A DNA stretch of 64,000 bases, from positions 172,345-236,344 of the forward strand of contig NZ_QKRX01000006.1 of the NCBI RefSeq assembly GCF_003284585.1, in the 5' to 3' direction. Positions 26,227 to 34,610 of this stretch are shown here, piece after piece. Source of the stretch: Nitrincola tibetensis. GTDB taxonomy: Bacteria; Pseudomonadota; Gammaproteobacteria; Pseudomonadales; Balneatricaceae. The translations under genes were made by a program, and so were the position numbers. Positions within the stretch are counted from its first letter, which is position 1; every line of letters begins with the position of its first letter. Under the pieces are notes generated by a model, which was not told the origin of the DNA, did no database searches, and saw nothing but the letters and a program-made list of their open reading frames with translations.

Positions 26227-27948
26227 CTAGGATGTGAAGGGTGTCATATACCGCTGCCGCTTTTTCTCTTTAATCTTATCGATCCCCACCAAGACCAGCC
26301 CATCAATACAGTAGCCAAAGTCCGCGTCGACACTAAAGTCGAGAAAGCGTACACCGCCATCTTCACACAGCTCAGTGTATTGTTTGTACAGCGTAGGGAC
26401 GGTAACTCCGTACATATCCAAACGCTCTTTCAAGACAATGAAGTCGTCTTTGGCATCTTGGAAGGTAAAGAGTTTTTGCGCTTCTTGGAGCCCTGCTTCG
26501 GAGGCGAGGTAGGGGGCATTGGCACTGGCCAGTTGTGAGATTTCACCAAAATAGTGCCGATAGTAAATGACAAGCAAGTCACGCGCGGTTTGTGGGAGCT
26601 TTGCTGAAATCGAGACAGGGCCGATCATATGGGTTATGTGGGGGTGTGAGCGTAAATACGCGCCAATCCCGTACCAGAGATAATCCAAGCTGCGGCGTCC
26701 CCAGTATTTGGGTTGCACAAAGCTGCGACCTAGCTCAATCGTGGTGTTTAAGGTGGCGTGAAACTCTTCAGCGTAACTAAATAACGTAGATGAGTAGAGG
26801 CCTTTAATGCCCAGTTCTTTCATCAGTGTATTACCATCACCAATTCGATAGGCACCCACCAACTCTAAGGCTTCATCATCCCAAAGGATCAGGTGTTGAT
26901 AATGGCGGTCGAAACTGTCCACATCGACACGCTCCCCAGTGCCTTCACCCACCCGACGGAAGGTGAGTTCGCGTAAACGACCCAGTTCACGAAGAACCGT
27001 CGAATCCGGCCGATAATCGAATAAAAAGATCTGCATGCCCTCCTGAGTGACGCCTAAACGCTCGGCCTGGCGCAATTCGCGCCGTAAAGCAAGACGCTCC
27101 TCAGGATGAGCAATGGGCTTTTCGGTAACAAATAAAGGCTTTTTGTTTTTAGGAAGACGATAGACATGCTTCTTTAACAGCTTAATCTTTGTTTTTAGCG
27201 GTAAATCCGAGCCATCAAAACGCTCTAACGGGATCAGTTCACCGATGCGCACCGGCATATCTTCGGCATGTTTTTTAAACATCTCATTCACCAGCATTAA
27301 GCCGCCAATGGGGCGGTAAATTAAAGACAGTGAGTAAAATAAGGCTGAGTTTTTGCTGCTTAAATGAACGGGTAGAATAGGTGTATTGGTTTTACGGGCG
27401 AAATGCACAAAGCCACTTTGCCAAGGTCCATCTTTAATACCGGTGGCACTGGCTCTTGAGACCTCTCCTGCAGGGAAGATGATGAGCGCTTCTTCCTTCT
27501 TTAAACAATCGGTTACTTTACGCAGGGTTTGCCGATAACCGCTTTTGCTTAAGTTATCTAAAGGCAGCAGTAAAGGGCGCAAGGGCTCGAATTGCCAGAG
27601 TAAATCATTGGCGATAATTTTGACGTCTTTGCGCACTTCTCCGATCAGCTTTAACAACACTAATCCATCTAGAGTCCCAAGGGGATGATTGGCAACGATG
27701 ATCACCCGACCTTGAGTTGGAATGTTTTCCTTCTCGCGTGCGGACACCAAATAACTGATATTAAAGTGTTCCAATACCTTATCGGTAAATTCAAATGCAC
27801 CGAGGGCTTGGTGCTGATTTAAGAAGAGGTTCACTTCTTCTTCATGAAATAAGTGCCTGAGCATATTTAGAATCGGGCCTTTAACCATTTTGGGTTTGGT
27901 TAAGAGCTTGGGATACTTCTCAGAGATCAAGGTTTCTATGCTAATCAT
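26227..27948 (-). CDS. olsF: Bifunctional ornithine lipid synthase OlsF
   Basis: A 573-residue two-domain acyltransferase. The N-terminal half is a PlsC-like O-acyltransferase with NHPLGTLDGL near residue 87 and FPAGEVSR near residue 157. The C-terminal half (about 290-520) is an OlsB-like GNAT domain (IFLFDYRPDSTVLRELGRLR to the ELGRSFVQPKYWGRRSLDYL segment). OlsF makes ornithine lipids from ornithine and acyl-ACP and is induced by phosphate starvation in Serratia. A minus-strand Pho box 47 bp upstream fits that. Hemolysin-like annotation is a common alternative name. Confidence 0.85.
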   Translation of the reverse strand: MISIETLISEKYPKLLTKPKMVKGPILNMLRHLFHEEEVNLFLNQHQALGAFEFTDKVLEHFNISYLVSAREKENIPTQGRVIIVANHPLGTLDGLVLLKLIGEVRKDVKIIANDLLWQFEPLRPLLLPLDNLSKSGYRQTLRKVTDCLKKEEALIIFPAGEVSRASATGIKDGPWQSGFVHFARKTNTPILPVHLSSKNSALFYSLSLIYRPIGGLMLVNEMFKKHAEDMPVRIGELIPLERFDGSDLPLKTKIKLLKKHVYRLPKNKKPLFVTEKPIAHPEERLALRRELRQAERLGVTQEGMQIFLFDYRPDSTVLRELGRLRELTFRRVGEGTGERVDVDSFDRHYQHLILWDDEALELVGAYRIGDGNTLMKELGIKGLYSSTLFSYAEEFHATLNTTIELGRSFVQPKYWGRRSLDYLWYGIGAYLRSHPHITHMIGPVSISAKLPQTARDLLVIYYRHYFGEISQLASANAPYLASEAGLQEAQKLFTFQDAKDDFIVLKERLDMYGVTVPTLYKQYTELCEDGGVRFLDFSVDADFGYCIDGLVLVGIDKIKEKKRQRYMTPFTS

Positions 27949-27994
27949 CGGGCAGATCCTATGGGATTATCTATAAAGATCTAACCTGATTTAG

Positions 27995-28012
27995 ATGAAA
28001 GACACGTGACAA
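27995..28012 (-). promoter_or_regulatory. Pho box for olsF
   Basis: Minus strand TTGTCAC-GTGT-CTTTCAT, half-sites 11 bp apart, followed after 10 nt by TTAGAT as a possible -10 box. It sits between the glycosyltransferase stop and olsF. Confidence 0.65.
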
Positions 28013-28032
28013 CTGCGTGTCATTTCGATGAA

Positions 28033-29052
28033 TCAAATGCCCCAAACAGACTCAACAAACCGCGCCACGGGCTCCTCACAACCTGATGCTAACCAAGCGG
28101 CAATCGCATCTGCCACGGGAGGAAAGACCATAGGTGTTGCACAGGGTTGTTTCAGCCACTCTAAAAGTTCATTCGGATCAAATCGCTTTAATAGGGTGCC
28201 TTTTTGCATTTGGACTAGTGCTTTGGCGTTGCAGACTTGTTCAATTTGTCCTTTAAGGGGTTTGGTGAGAATTTTTTTACCCGCGACGAGGGCTTCGCTG
28301 CACAAACCAAAACCACTGTTGCAAATGACGCCTTGGCTGGCGACAAGATCTAACGGGAATTGAGTCCGTGATAGGGGCACTAAATGAACATTCTTATAAT
28401 AAAGAGGATAGTCGACCTGGGTATACACACGAAAATACTGTTCAGGGCAGCCCTGTAGCCAACTGACGACCTGTGATGTTTCTTCGAATGGCAAGTACAC
28501 GAGGATCATACTAGGCTCCGCTTCGTGCGGTGCGCACGGAAGAGAGCTGATCAAGGGGGGAAGTATGGGCGCATTAAATGCCTGCCAATGGATACCAAGA
28601 TAATGGGTTGCGGGAGCAAAGGCACTTAGGCTGTGTTTAAGCCAAGGAGCGCGCTGGGTTCCGGGCACCTTATACTTGAGGGCATATTGATGCGCCAGAC
28701 CAACACATAAACGTTTTTGACGTTTTGCGGCCCAAGCGCTAATCGGTTCGAAATCGGTTAAAACCAGATCATATTGGTTAACATCCAGTGCACGAACGTC
28801 TCGTAAAAATTGCAGGGGTTGCGCCTGTAGAAGGGTTTGCAGGGACTGAACCTTACCTTGATCCGTTTTAAATGTGAAACCAGAAAAACACCGATAATGG
28901 CCAAATATATCCATATCGAATAGATCTCGAACCGGGCGGCCACTGAAGATAAAGTCAACGTCTATGCCTGCGCGCTGTAAGGCAGGCAGCATCGCTCGCG
29001 CACGCGTTATATGGCCATTGCCAGTGGCTTGCACGCCATAGAGGATTTTCAT
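28033..29052 (-). CDS. MJ1255/VC2487-type (GT28-like) glycosyltransferase
   Basis: A 339-residue GT-B glycosyltransferase related to MurG and monogalactosyl-diacylglycerol synthases. The N-terminal glycine loop is ATGNGHITRA (about 10-19), and the nucleotide-sugar site is NSGFGLCSEALVAGKK with the following QIEQ (about 245-275). Its start lies 2 nt past the PAP2 stop codon, so the two are coupled. With a lipid phosphatase in front, diacylglycerol is a natural acceptor, giving a phosphorus-free glycolipid. The acceptor is inferred. Confidence 0.82.
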   Translation of the reverse strand: MKILYGVQATGNGHITRARAMLPALQRAGIDVDFIFSGRPVRDLFDMDIFGHYRCFSGFTFKTDQGKVQSLQTLLQAQPLQFLRDVRALDVNQYDLVLTDFEPISAWAAKRQKRLCVGLAHQYALKYKVPGTQRAPWLKHSLSAFAPATHYLGIHWQAFNAPILPPLISSLPCAPHEAEPSMILVYLPFEETSQVVSWLQGCPEQYFRVYTQVDYPLYYKNVHLVPLSRTQFPLDLVASQGVICNSGFGLCSEALVAGKKILTKPLKGQIEQVCNAKALVQMQKGTLLKRFDPNELLEWLKQPCATPMVFPPVADAIAAWLASGCEEPVARFVESVWGI

Positions 29053-29053
29053 C

Positions 29054-29581
29054 TCAAACGCTCTTAAAACCCAAGAGAAGGCTGGCGATGGATACCCCTA
29101 AACAGCAGCCCGCCAAAATATCGGTCGGATAATGAACGCCCAGTAACACACGAGACACTCCGATGCTTGCCGCAACTGCAAACGCGATTAAACCGAAACT
29201 TGGATAGAATTCCGCTAACAGACAAGCAAACATAAAGGCAGCGGCGGTGTGCCCTGATGGAAAACTAAAACGATCTGAAGGTGCGATACTGGCATTTAAT
29301 CCTGCAAAGCGCCGATAGGGCCGCTCTCGTTGAATCAGGTTCTTCAGCACTAGATACAAAGGCAACTCAATTAAAAAGGCAAGACTGACCCAAAGTAAAA
29401 ATGCACTGCCAGTTGCACTGTCAAAAACGAAAACACCGAGTACAATCAACGCGTATAAATAGCCATCGCCACACTTAGACAGGGTTAAGCTTAAATGATG
29501 GATAGGGCGGTGTTTACCCCAATCATACAGGTAAAAAAAGAGTTGCCGATCGACGGATGTGATTTTATCCAGAGTCATCAT
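29054..29581 (-). CDS. PAP2-family lipid phosphatase
   Basis: A 175-residue membrane phosphatase with the three PAP2 motifs KNLIQRERP, FPSGHTAA and SRVLLGVHYPTD and about five membrane segments. It probably dephosphorylates phosphatidate or a prenyl/lipid phosphate. The ATG at 29581 has AAGGAG at 7 nt. A frame 39 nt longer would start 6 bp from the Pho box and over the predicted -10, so it is rejected. It is first in a two-gene operon with the glycosyltransferase. Confidence 0.88.
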   Translation of the reverse strand: MMTLDKITSVDRQLFFYLYDWGKHRPIHHLSLTLSKCGDGYLYALIVLGVFVFDSATGSAFLLWVSLAFLIELPLYLVLKNLIQRERPYRRFAGLNASIAPSDRFSFPSGHTAAAFMFACLLAEFYPSFGLIAFAVAASIGVSRVLLGVHYPTDILAGCCLGVSIASLLLGFKSV

Positions 29582-29625
29582 TTTTTCACTCCTTATTTCA
29601 GTCGCTTCATTATCCTGCATGAAAA

Positions 29626-29643
29626 ATGACAGAGGGATGACAA
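29626..29643 (-). promoter_or_regulatory. Pho box for the PAP2-glycosyltransferase operon
   Basis: Minus strand TTGTCAT-CCCT-CTGTCAT: the second half-site is an exact consensus and the first differs by one base. GATAAT follows about 11 nt downstream as the -10 box. One of the two strongest sites in the window. Confidence 0.88.
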
Positions 29644-29738
29644 GTGCGTTAAAACTTAATGACGCAGACCCTTCGAAGCTTAAGCAGCGTATTAAGATTT
29701 AGCGAATATGGGTAAACTAGCCGATTTTGGATGCTGTC

Positions 29739-30449
29739 ATGTCAGACCAGCCACTCTACTTACAACTCAGGGACCAATTGCTTGAGCACATGACGCAAGG
29801 TGCTCTTCAGCCGGGAACGCGTTTGCCTTCTGAACGAGCATTGGCTGAGACCTTCGAAACGACGCGTGTGACATTAAGACAAGCGCTGGCTCAGCTAGAA
29901 AGTGAAGGGGCTATATACCGCAGTAATCGCCGTGGCTGGTTTGTATCAGCCCCTCGACTGGAATACGATCCGGTGAAGGACATTAGCTTCACGCGTTACG
30001 TTGCCGATCAAGGTCGAGCGCCGCGAACCGAAGTCGTCGGTATTGAGTTGACGCCCGCTCCAGCACATGTTGCACAGGCATTGCGGTTGGGCGAGGTCGC
30101 CGATGTGTATTTGCTCAGACGCAAACGCTATGTTGATGAGCGCTTAGTGTTTATTGAGCGTATTTGGTTAAATCCTATCTACTTGCCGAATATCGATCAG
30201 CAACCTGTGGATGCCCTATGGAAACTGCTCAACGAGAAATATGGCATTTCGCTGAACCGAAAACAAATCACCATTACTCCGATTGCGCTCATTGGTGCTA
30301 TTGCTGAAGCTTTGGATGTCAACTCGGGTTGTCCTGGATTATTTATCACTCGTTTAGGTCAAACCGCAACAGGTGACGCCATTGAGTATGATGAGGAGTA
30401 TTGGCTCCACGATGTACTGACCATTCGCGTGAGTACCCAAAGTCTTTAA
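29739..30449 (+). CDS. GntR/HutC-family regulator (PhnF/PhnR-like)
   Basis: A 236-residue regulator with an N-terminal GntR winged helix (PLYLQLRDQLLEHMTQG, GTRLPSERALAETFETTRVTLRQAL) and a C-terminal UTRA ligand domain (about 75-235). UTRA regulators next to phosphonate genes (PhnF, PhnR) sense phosphonates or phosphate esters. ATG 29739 fits the usual N-terminus; a TTG 12 nt upstream is weaker. It is divergent from the PAP2 gene. Confidence 0.82.
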   Translation: MSDQPLYLQLRDQLLEHMTQGALQPGTRLPSERALAETFETTRVTLRQALAQLESEGAIYRSNRRGWFVSAPRLEYDPVKDISFTRYVADQGRAPRTEVVGIELTPAPAHVAQALRLGEVADVYLLRRKRYVDERLVFIERIWLNPIYLPNIDQQPVDALWKLLNEKYGISLNRKQITITPIALIGAIAEALDVNSGCPGLFITRLGQTATGDAIEYDEEYWLHDVLTIRVSTQSL

Positions 30450-30469
30450 TCCGGTTATGGGTATCTGGA

Positions 30470-30487
30470 TTGTCATCAAGTTGTCAT
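30470..30487 (+). promoter_or_regulatory. Pho box for the EAL-CBS-GGDEF gene
   Basis: TTGTCAT-CAAG-TTGTCAT, two identical half-sites 11 bp apart, then TATTCT as -10 after 10 nt (30498-30503). The predicted mRNA has a leader of about 120 nt before the ATG at 30631. Confidence 0.85.
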
Positions 30488-30630
30488 AAATTCTACATAT
30501 TCTGATACAGCGCTATGTTTTCAAGGTATTGATTTATAGTCAGTAAGCGACTCAGGGAAAAGAGTCAGTTCATGAAACAGCCGGATGTGCGCGCAGGATA
30601 GACCGAAAACGACTCAAGAGTTCAGATGCC

Positions 30631-32382
30631 ATGTCCACGATTAGCCCCTTATTACCCACGAATGAGCAACTCTGTGTCGAGTTATCGGCAATCTTGGCGA
30701 ACAAGCGTATCAGCACCTTGTTTCAACCGATTGTGGATATACAGCAAATTGAAGTCTTCGGATACGAAGCATTAAGCCGCGGGCCTTCCGACAGTCCATT
30801 GCATGCGGCACCTATTTTGTTCGAAACAGCTGAGCGTTGTGATAAAAACAATCAACTGGAGTTGTGCTGTCTAAATTCAACGTTACAGCACTGGCATCAA
30901 CACTCCCTGACCAGCAAGGTGTTTATTAACATGAATCCTGAGATGCTGATGCATCCGGGGGTTGGCATTAAAAAACTGCTGCTCAGTCTAAAAAAATACA
31001 ACATTTGTGCCAGTAATATCGTGATTGAGATGTCGGAGCGCTTTCCAATCAATAATATAGCGCACTTGAAATTAGCTGTCTCTTGGCTCAGAGAGCAAGG
31101 CTTTTTGATTGCAATCGATGATCTTGGCGCAGGCTATTCTGGGTTGAAGCTTTGGTCTGATTTAAAGCCCGATTTTGTGAAGATAGATCGCCATTTTATT
31201 CGTGATATTCATGAAGATTTAGTCAAACGGGAGTTTGTGCGCTCCTTGGTCGATTTATCGGAACGAATTGGTTGTGACATCATTGCTGAAGGTGTTGAAA
31301 CCAGCGCTGAACTTAAGGTGGTTAAAGAGTTAAACATACATCTTATTCAGGGCTTTTACTTTGGACGACCACGAGCGATTCCCAGCGCTTCGTTGGAACT
31401 GTGTCAAACCAAAGAGGAGCCTCAGCCCCGTGCGTATGGCCAGTTTGCACGTGATTTATCTGAGTATGTTGAACCTGTGAGTTCAACGACTTTGTTAAAA
31501 CACGCCTGGGAAGTATTGCAAAAAAATCCTACCATTTTTTCCCTGCCGATCGTGGATGATGGCCGACCTTTAGGGCTTTTGCACCGTTGGCGTGTATTGG
31601 AGTTATACGGTAGCCAGTATGGTCGTGCATTGTATGAGAAACATCCCGTCATCAAATTTATTAACAAGGATTCGTTGATCGTCGATGTGAATATGTCGTT
31701 GGACGATGTCAGCCAACGCTTGATCGATGAAGACTATCACTACCTTAAACAGCACTTTATTGTGGTTGAGCAAGGGTATTATCTGGGGATGGGCACGACT
31801 CGCTCGTTGCTCAAACAGCTAACCCATCAGCGCATTCAAATTGCGCGTTACGCCAATCCTTTAACTCAACTGCCGGGCAATGTTCCGATTAAAACCGAAG
31901 TTGAACAGCGCATCGCGCAGCGCGAAAGTTTTTATTTTGCCTATGTCGATATTAATCACTTTAAGCCTTTGAATGATTACCTAGGGTACAAAGTGGGAGA
32001 CACGGTCATTTTAAAGTTGAGCCTATTGCTGAAAAACACCTTTACCAGTGCTAAGGATTTTGTAGGGCATATTGGCGGCGATGACTTTGTGGTGATGTCG
32101 AGTCATCCGCATATTGAGTCTGTGTGTCATAAGCTCAGGAAGGATTTCTTTGAAAGTATCAAACATATCTATAACCCGAGCATCTTAGAGCAGGGGTATC
32201 ACCTTGGCAAAAATAGAAAGGGAAAAGAGCAGAAAATGCCCTTGGCGTCTATCTCGATGGGCGTGGTGTGGATCAAAGGAGACAGCCGGATGACAGAGGA
32301 TGAGTTGGCCGAACTGGCGGCGACGGTAAAATCTGAGTCGAAAACAGCTATCAATGGATACTTTCAATTAACAGCGGAATAA
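30631..32382 (+). CDS. EAL-CBS-GGDEF c-di-GMP enzyme
   Basis: A 583-residue cytoplasmic protein without membrane segments. The EAL domain (about 20-255) keeps the catalytic set: EAL at 46-48, N100, E133, DD at 163-164, K184, E223 and Q240. A CBS pair follows (about 280-400), then a GGDEF domain with HIGGDDFVVM, a GGDDF variant that may still cyclise GTP or only bind it. The CBS pair suggests control by adenine nucleotides. The Pho box at 30470 predicts expression in phosphate starvation, where an active EAL would lower c-di-GMP and favour release from biofilm. Confidence 0.88.
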   Translation: MSTISPLLPTNEQLCVELSAILANKRISTLFQPIVDIQQIEVFGYEALSRGPSDSPLHAAPILFETAERCDKNNQLELCCLNSTLQHWHQHSLTSKVFINMNPEMLMHPGVGIKKLLLSLKKYNICASNIVIEMSERFPINNIAHLKLAVSWLREQGFLIAIDDLGAGYSGLKLWSDLKPDFVKIDRHFIRDIHEDLVKREFVRSLVDLSERIGCDIIAEGVETSAELKVVKELNIHLIQGFYFGRPRAIPSASLELCQTKEEPQPRAYGQFARDLSEYVEPVSSTTLLKHAWEVLQKNPTIFSLPIVDDGRPLGLLHRWRVLELYGSQYGRALYEKHPVIKFINKDSLIVDVNMSLDDVSQRLIDEDYHYLKQHFIVVEQGYYLGMGTTRSLLKQLTHQRIQIARYANPLTQLPGNVPIKTEVEQRIAQRESFYFAYVDINHFKPLNDYLGYKVGDTVILKLSLLLKNTFTSAKDFVGHIGGDDFVVMSSHPHIESVCHKLRKDFFESIKHIYNPSILEQGYHLGKNRKGKEQKMPLASISMGVVWIKGDSRMTEDELAELAATVKSESKTAINGYFQLTAE

Positions 32383-32423
32383 GCGTATTTCGCCTCTCCT
32401 GGTTTGAGTTTTATTTCATACTT

Positions 32424-32463
32424 TTGTCATGCTTTGGTCATTGAGACGTCATCGAAGTGTCAT
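32424..32463 (+). promoter_or_regulatory. Tandem double Pho box for the first Fe/AEP-type importer
   Basis: Four half-sites in a row at 11-bp steps: TTGTCAT (32424), TGGTCAT (32435), ACGTCAT (32446) and GTGTCAT (32457). This is two adjacent PhoB sites. TAGGCT at 32474-32479 could be the -10. Confidence 0.85.
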
Positions 32464-32509
32464 GAAAAGCGATTAGGCTTCTGTGATCGTTTTTTATGAT
32501 GGTTTTCCC

Positions 32510-33622
32510 GTGAATGCATTGACACAACATACAACGCAACCTGCTCTAGAAGTTAACGGTGTCGTAAAACGTTTTGCAGGCGTTGAGGCCTTAGCCTCAG
32601 TCAACCTGACTTTACCGGCCGGGCAAGTGTTAGCGTTACTCGGCCCTTCTGGTTGTGGAAAAACCACCTTGCTACGCTGCATCGCAGGGCTAATTGAGCC
32701 ATCTGAAGGCCGGATTCTAATCTCTGGCGAAGAGGTATCGGGTCCTCGTGGTTGCCTTCCGCCAGAGGCTCGACGTTTGGGTATGGTGTTTCAGGATTAT
32801 GCCTTATGGCCGCACATGACCGTGGCTGAAAATGTTGCCTTTCCTCTGACGATGCAAGGTATCGCTAAACCGGAACGTCAGAAAAAAGTTGAATGGGCAT
32901 TAAAAACAGTGGGTCTGCAAGAGTTTGCCAGTCGATCTCCGGGTACCTTATCCGGCGGTCAACAACAGCGTGTGGCGCTGGCTAGGGCAATCGTTAGTGA
33001 ACCGCGTTTATTGTTGATGGATGAGCCCTTGTCGAATCTTGATAAGGGATTGCGAGAGGCTTTAGCGGTTGAGATACGCCGCTTGATTAAATCGCTTCAC
33101 CTAACGGCGGTATTTGTCACGCATGATCAACATGAAGCCTATGCCATGGCGGATCAGGTCGCGGTATTGCATAAGGGTGTAATACAGCAAATTGCGCCAG
33201 CCCAAGTCCTCTATCGACAACCCGCGACGCCAGATGTCGCTAAGTTTTTAGACGCCGGGACTTTGATGAGTGCAACCGTCGATGCCAAAGGGCTTTGGCT
33301 TGATTCTACTTTACCACCCTTGCCTTTGTGTTTGCCTAATGCAGAGCAAGGTCACCTGCAGATTATGCTGCCGCGATCTGCATTACAGGTGTCATCGATA
33401 CCCTCGACCTATCCGGTCGAGGTGTTTGCCTCGGTGTATCAAGGTGAGTTTTACAGTGTCACTCTAGAGCTCTCATCGGGTGGTCTTCGTCTGCAAATGC
33501 TGACGCAAGATGCCCCCGTCTCTCAAGGCTATCTCTATATTGATCTGCGCCAGATTCGGGCGTGGGATTCGAATAACCGTGCTATCGAACTGCGTTCCGT
33601 ATCCGATCATTCTTACATTTAA
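32510..33622 (+). CDS. ABC importer ATPase, PhnT/FbpC type
   Basis: A 370-residue ATPase with Walker A GPSGCGKTT, signature LSGGQQQR, Walker B LLLMDEPLSNLD and a C-terminal TOBE-like domain. The family serves Fe(III), 2-aminoethylphosphonate or sugar-phosphate importers. The Pho box in front favours a phosphorus compound. A GTG at 32483 coincides with the predicted transcript start, so I take the GTG at 32510. Neither has a clear ribosome site. Confidence 0.85.
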   Translation: MNALTQHTTQPALEVNGVVKRFAGVEALASVNLTLPAGQVLALLGPSGCGKTTLLRCIAGLIEPSEGRILISGEEVSGPRGCLPPEARRLGMVFQDYALWPHMTVAENVAFPLTMQGIAKPERQKKVEWALKTVGLQEFASRSPGTLSGGQQQRVALARAIVSEPRLLLMDEPLSNLDKGLREALAVEIRRLIKSLHLTAVFVTHDQHEAYAMADQVAVLHKGVIQQIAPAQVLYRQPATPDVAKFLDAGTLMSATVDAKGLWLDSTLPPLPLCLPNAEQGHLQIMLPRSALQVSSIPSTYPVEVFASVYQGEFYSVTLELSSGGLRLQMLTQDAPVSQGYLYIDLRQIRAWDSNNRAIELRSVSDHSYI

Positions 33623-33638
33623 AATTTGAGGTTTCGTT

Positions 33639-34610
33639 GTGAACACAAAACAACTTTTGGCGTCTGCTGTTTTATCGATCACCTTGGCTGCGAGTGCTCA
33701 GGCACAGTCGTTAACCGTGTATTCCGCTGGTCCTGAAAGCTTGATTAACCACCTTGCGCAGGATTTCACGGCCCAGTCTGGGATTGCCGTTAATGTGTTT
33801 CAAGGAACCACAGGGCAGGTAATGGCTCGTTTAGAAGCTGAACAAGCCAATCCCATTGCCGATATTTTGATTTCAGCCTCTTGGGATTCAGCGATTGCTT
33901 TAAAAGCGCGTGGTGATTTGTTGGAGCATGTGTCGCCAAACGCAGTGCAGGTTCCAGAGTATTTAAAAGACACACATTATGTTGCGCAAGGGGTATCGGC
34001 CTTGGCAATGGTGTGGAATAAAAACAGCCAAGTGGATATGCCAAAAGACTGGTCAGATTTAGCCCAGCCTGCCTATAACAACGAAGTGACCATGCCAGAC
34101 CCCGCTCAGTCAGGTGCCGCTTTTCAATTGTTAACGGGCTTGTTGGCCTCGCAGGGTGAGGATGCAACTTGGTCATTGATGCAACAGCTGAAAGACAACA
34201 ACATGATTGTACCGGGCCCGAATGCACGTGCCTTAAATCCAGTGTTACAAGGTGCGAAGTCCGTAGTGTTTGGTGCGGTGGATTACATTTCGCTCGGTCA
34301 ACAAGCCGATGGCGAGGCGATTGAAGTGGTGTTTCCTGAAAGCGGCACGGTGATTGCGCCAAGACCTATGATGATTTTCAAATCGACAAAATCACCCGAT
34401 CAGGCGAAAGCCTTTATTGATTTCGTATTGTCCGATGCGGGTCAAGAGCGTGTGGCTCAAAGCTATTTAATGCCAGCGAGAACCGATATTCCTGCATTGC
34501 GTCCAACGCTCACTGAGCTCAATCTGATTCAGTATGATGAAGCGCAATACGAAACGCGTCGTGAAGACATACTGCAATCCTTCAGAGCGATTTTTGGTCA
34601 GTCAAACTAA
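33639..34610 (+). CDS. ABC periplasmic binding protein, PhnS/AfuA/FbpA type
   Basis: A 323-residue binding protein with a signal peptide cut near ASAQAQS. The type II fold includes LTVYSAGPESLINHLAQDF and QGTTGQVMARLEAE. It lacks the paired tyrosines near the C-terminus of iron-binding FbpA (only QSYLMPAR is seen), which argues against Fe(III). GTG start with TGAGG upstream. Ligand predicted to be a phosphonate or phosphate ester. Confidence 0.82.
   Translation: MNTKQLLASAVLSITLAASAQAQSLTVYSAGPESLINHLAQDFTAQSGIAVNVFQGTTGQVMARLEAEQANPIADILISASWDSAIALKARGDLLEHVSPNAVQVPEYLKDTHYVAQGVSALAMVWNKNSQVDMPKDWSDLAQPAYNNEVTMPDPAQSGAAFQLLTGLLASQGEDATWSLMQQLKDNNMIVPGPNARALNPVLQGAKSVVFGAVDYISLGQQADGEAIEVVFPESGTVIAPRPMMIFKSTKSPDQAKAFIDFVLSDAGQERVAQSYLMPARTDIPALRPTLTELNLIQYDEAQYETRREDILQSFRAIFGQSN

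Noticed and set aside
33790..34362. Open antisense frame of 190 codons opposite the binding-protein gene
   Set aside because: Low-complexity product with no recognisable domain; fully inside a strongly supported gene on the other strand.
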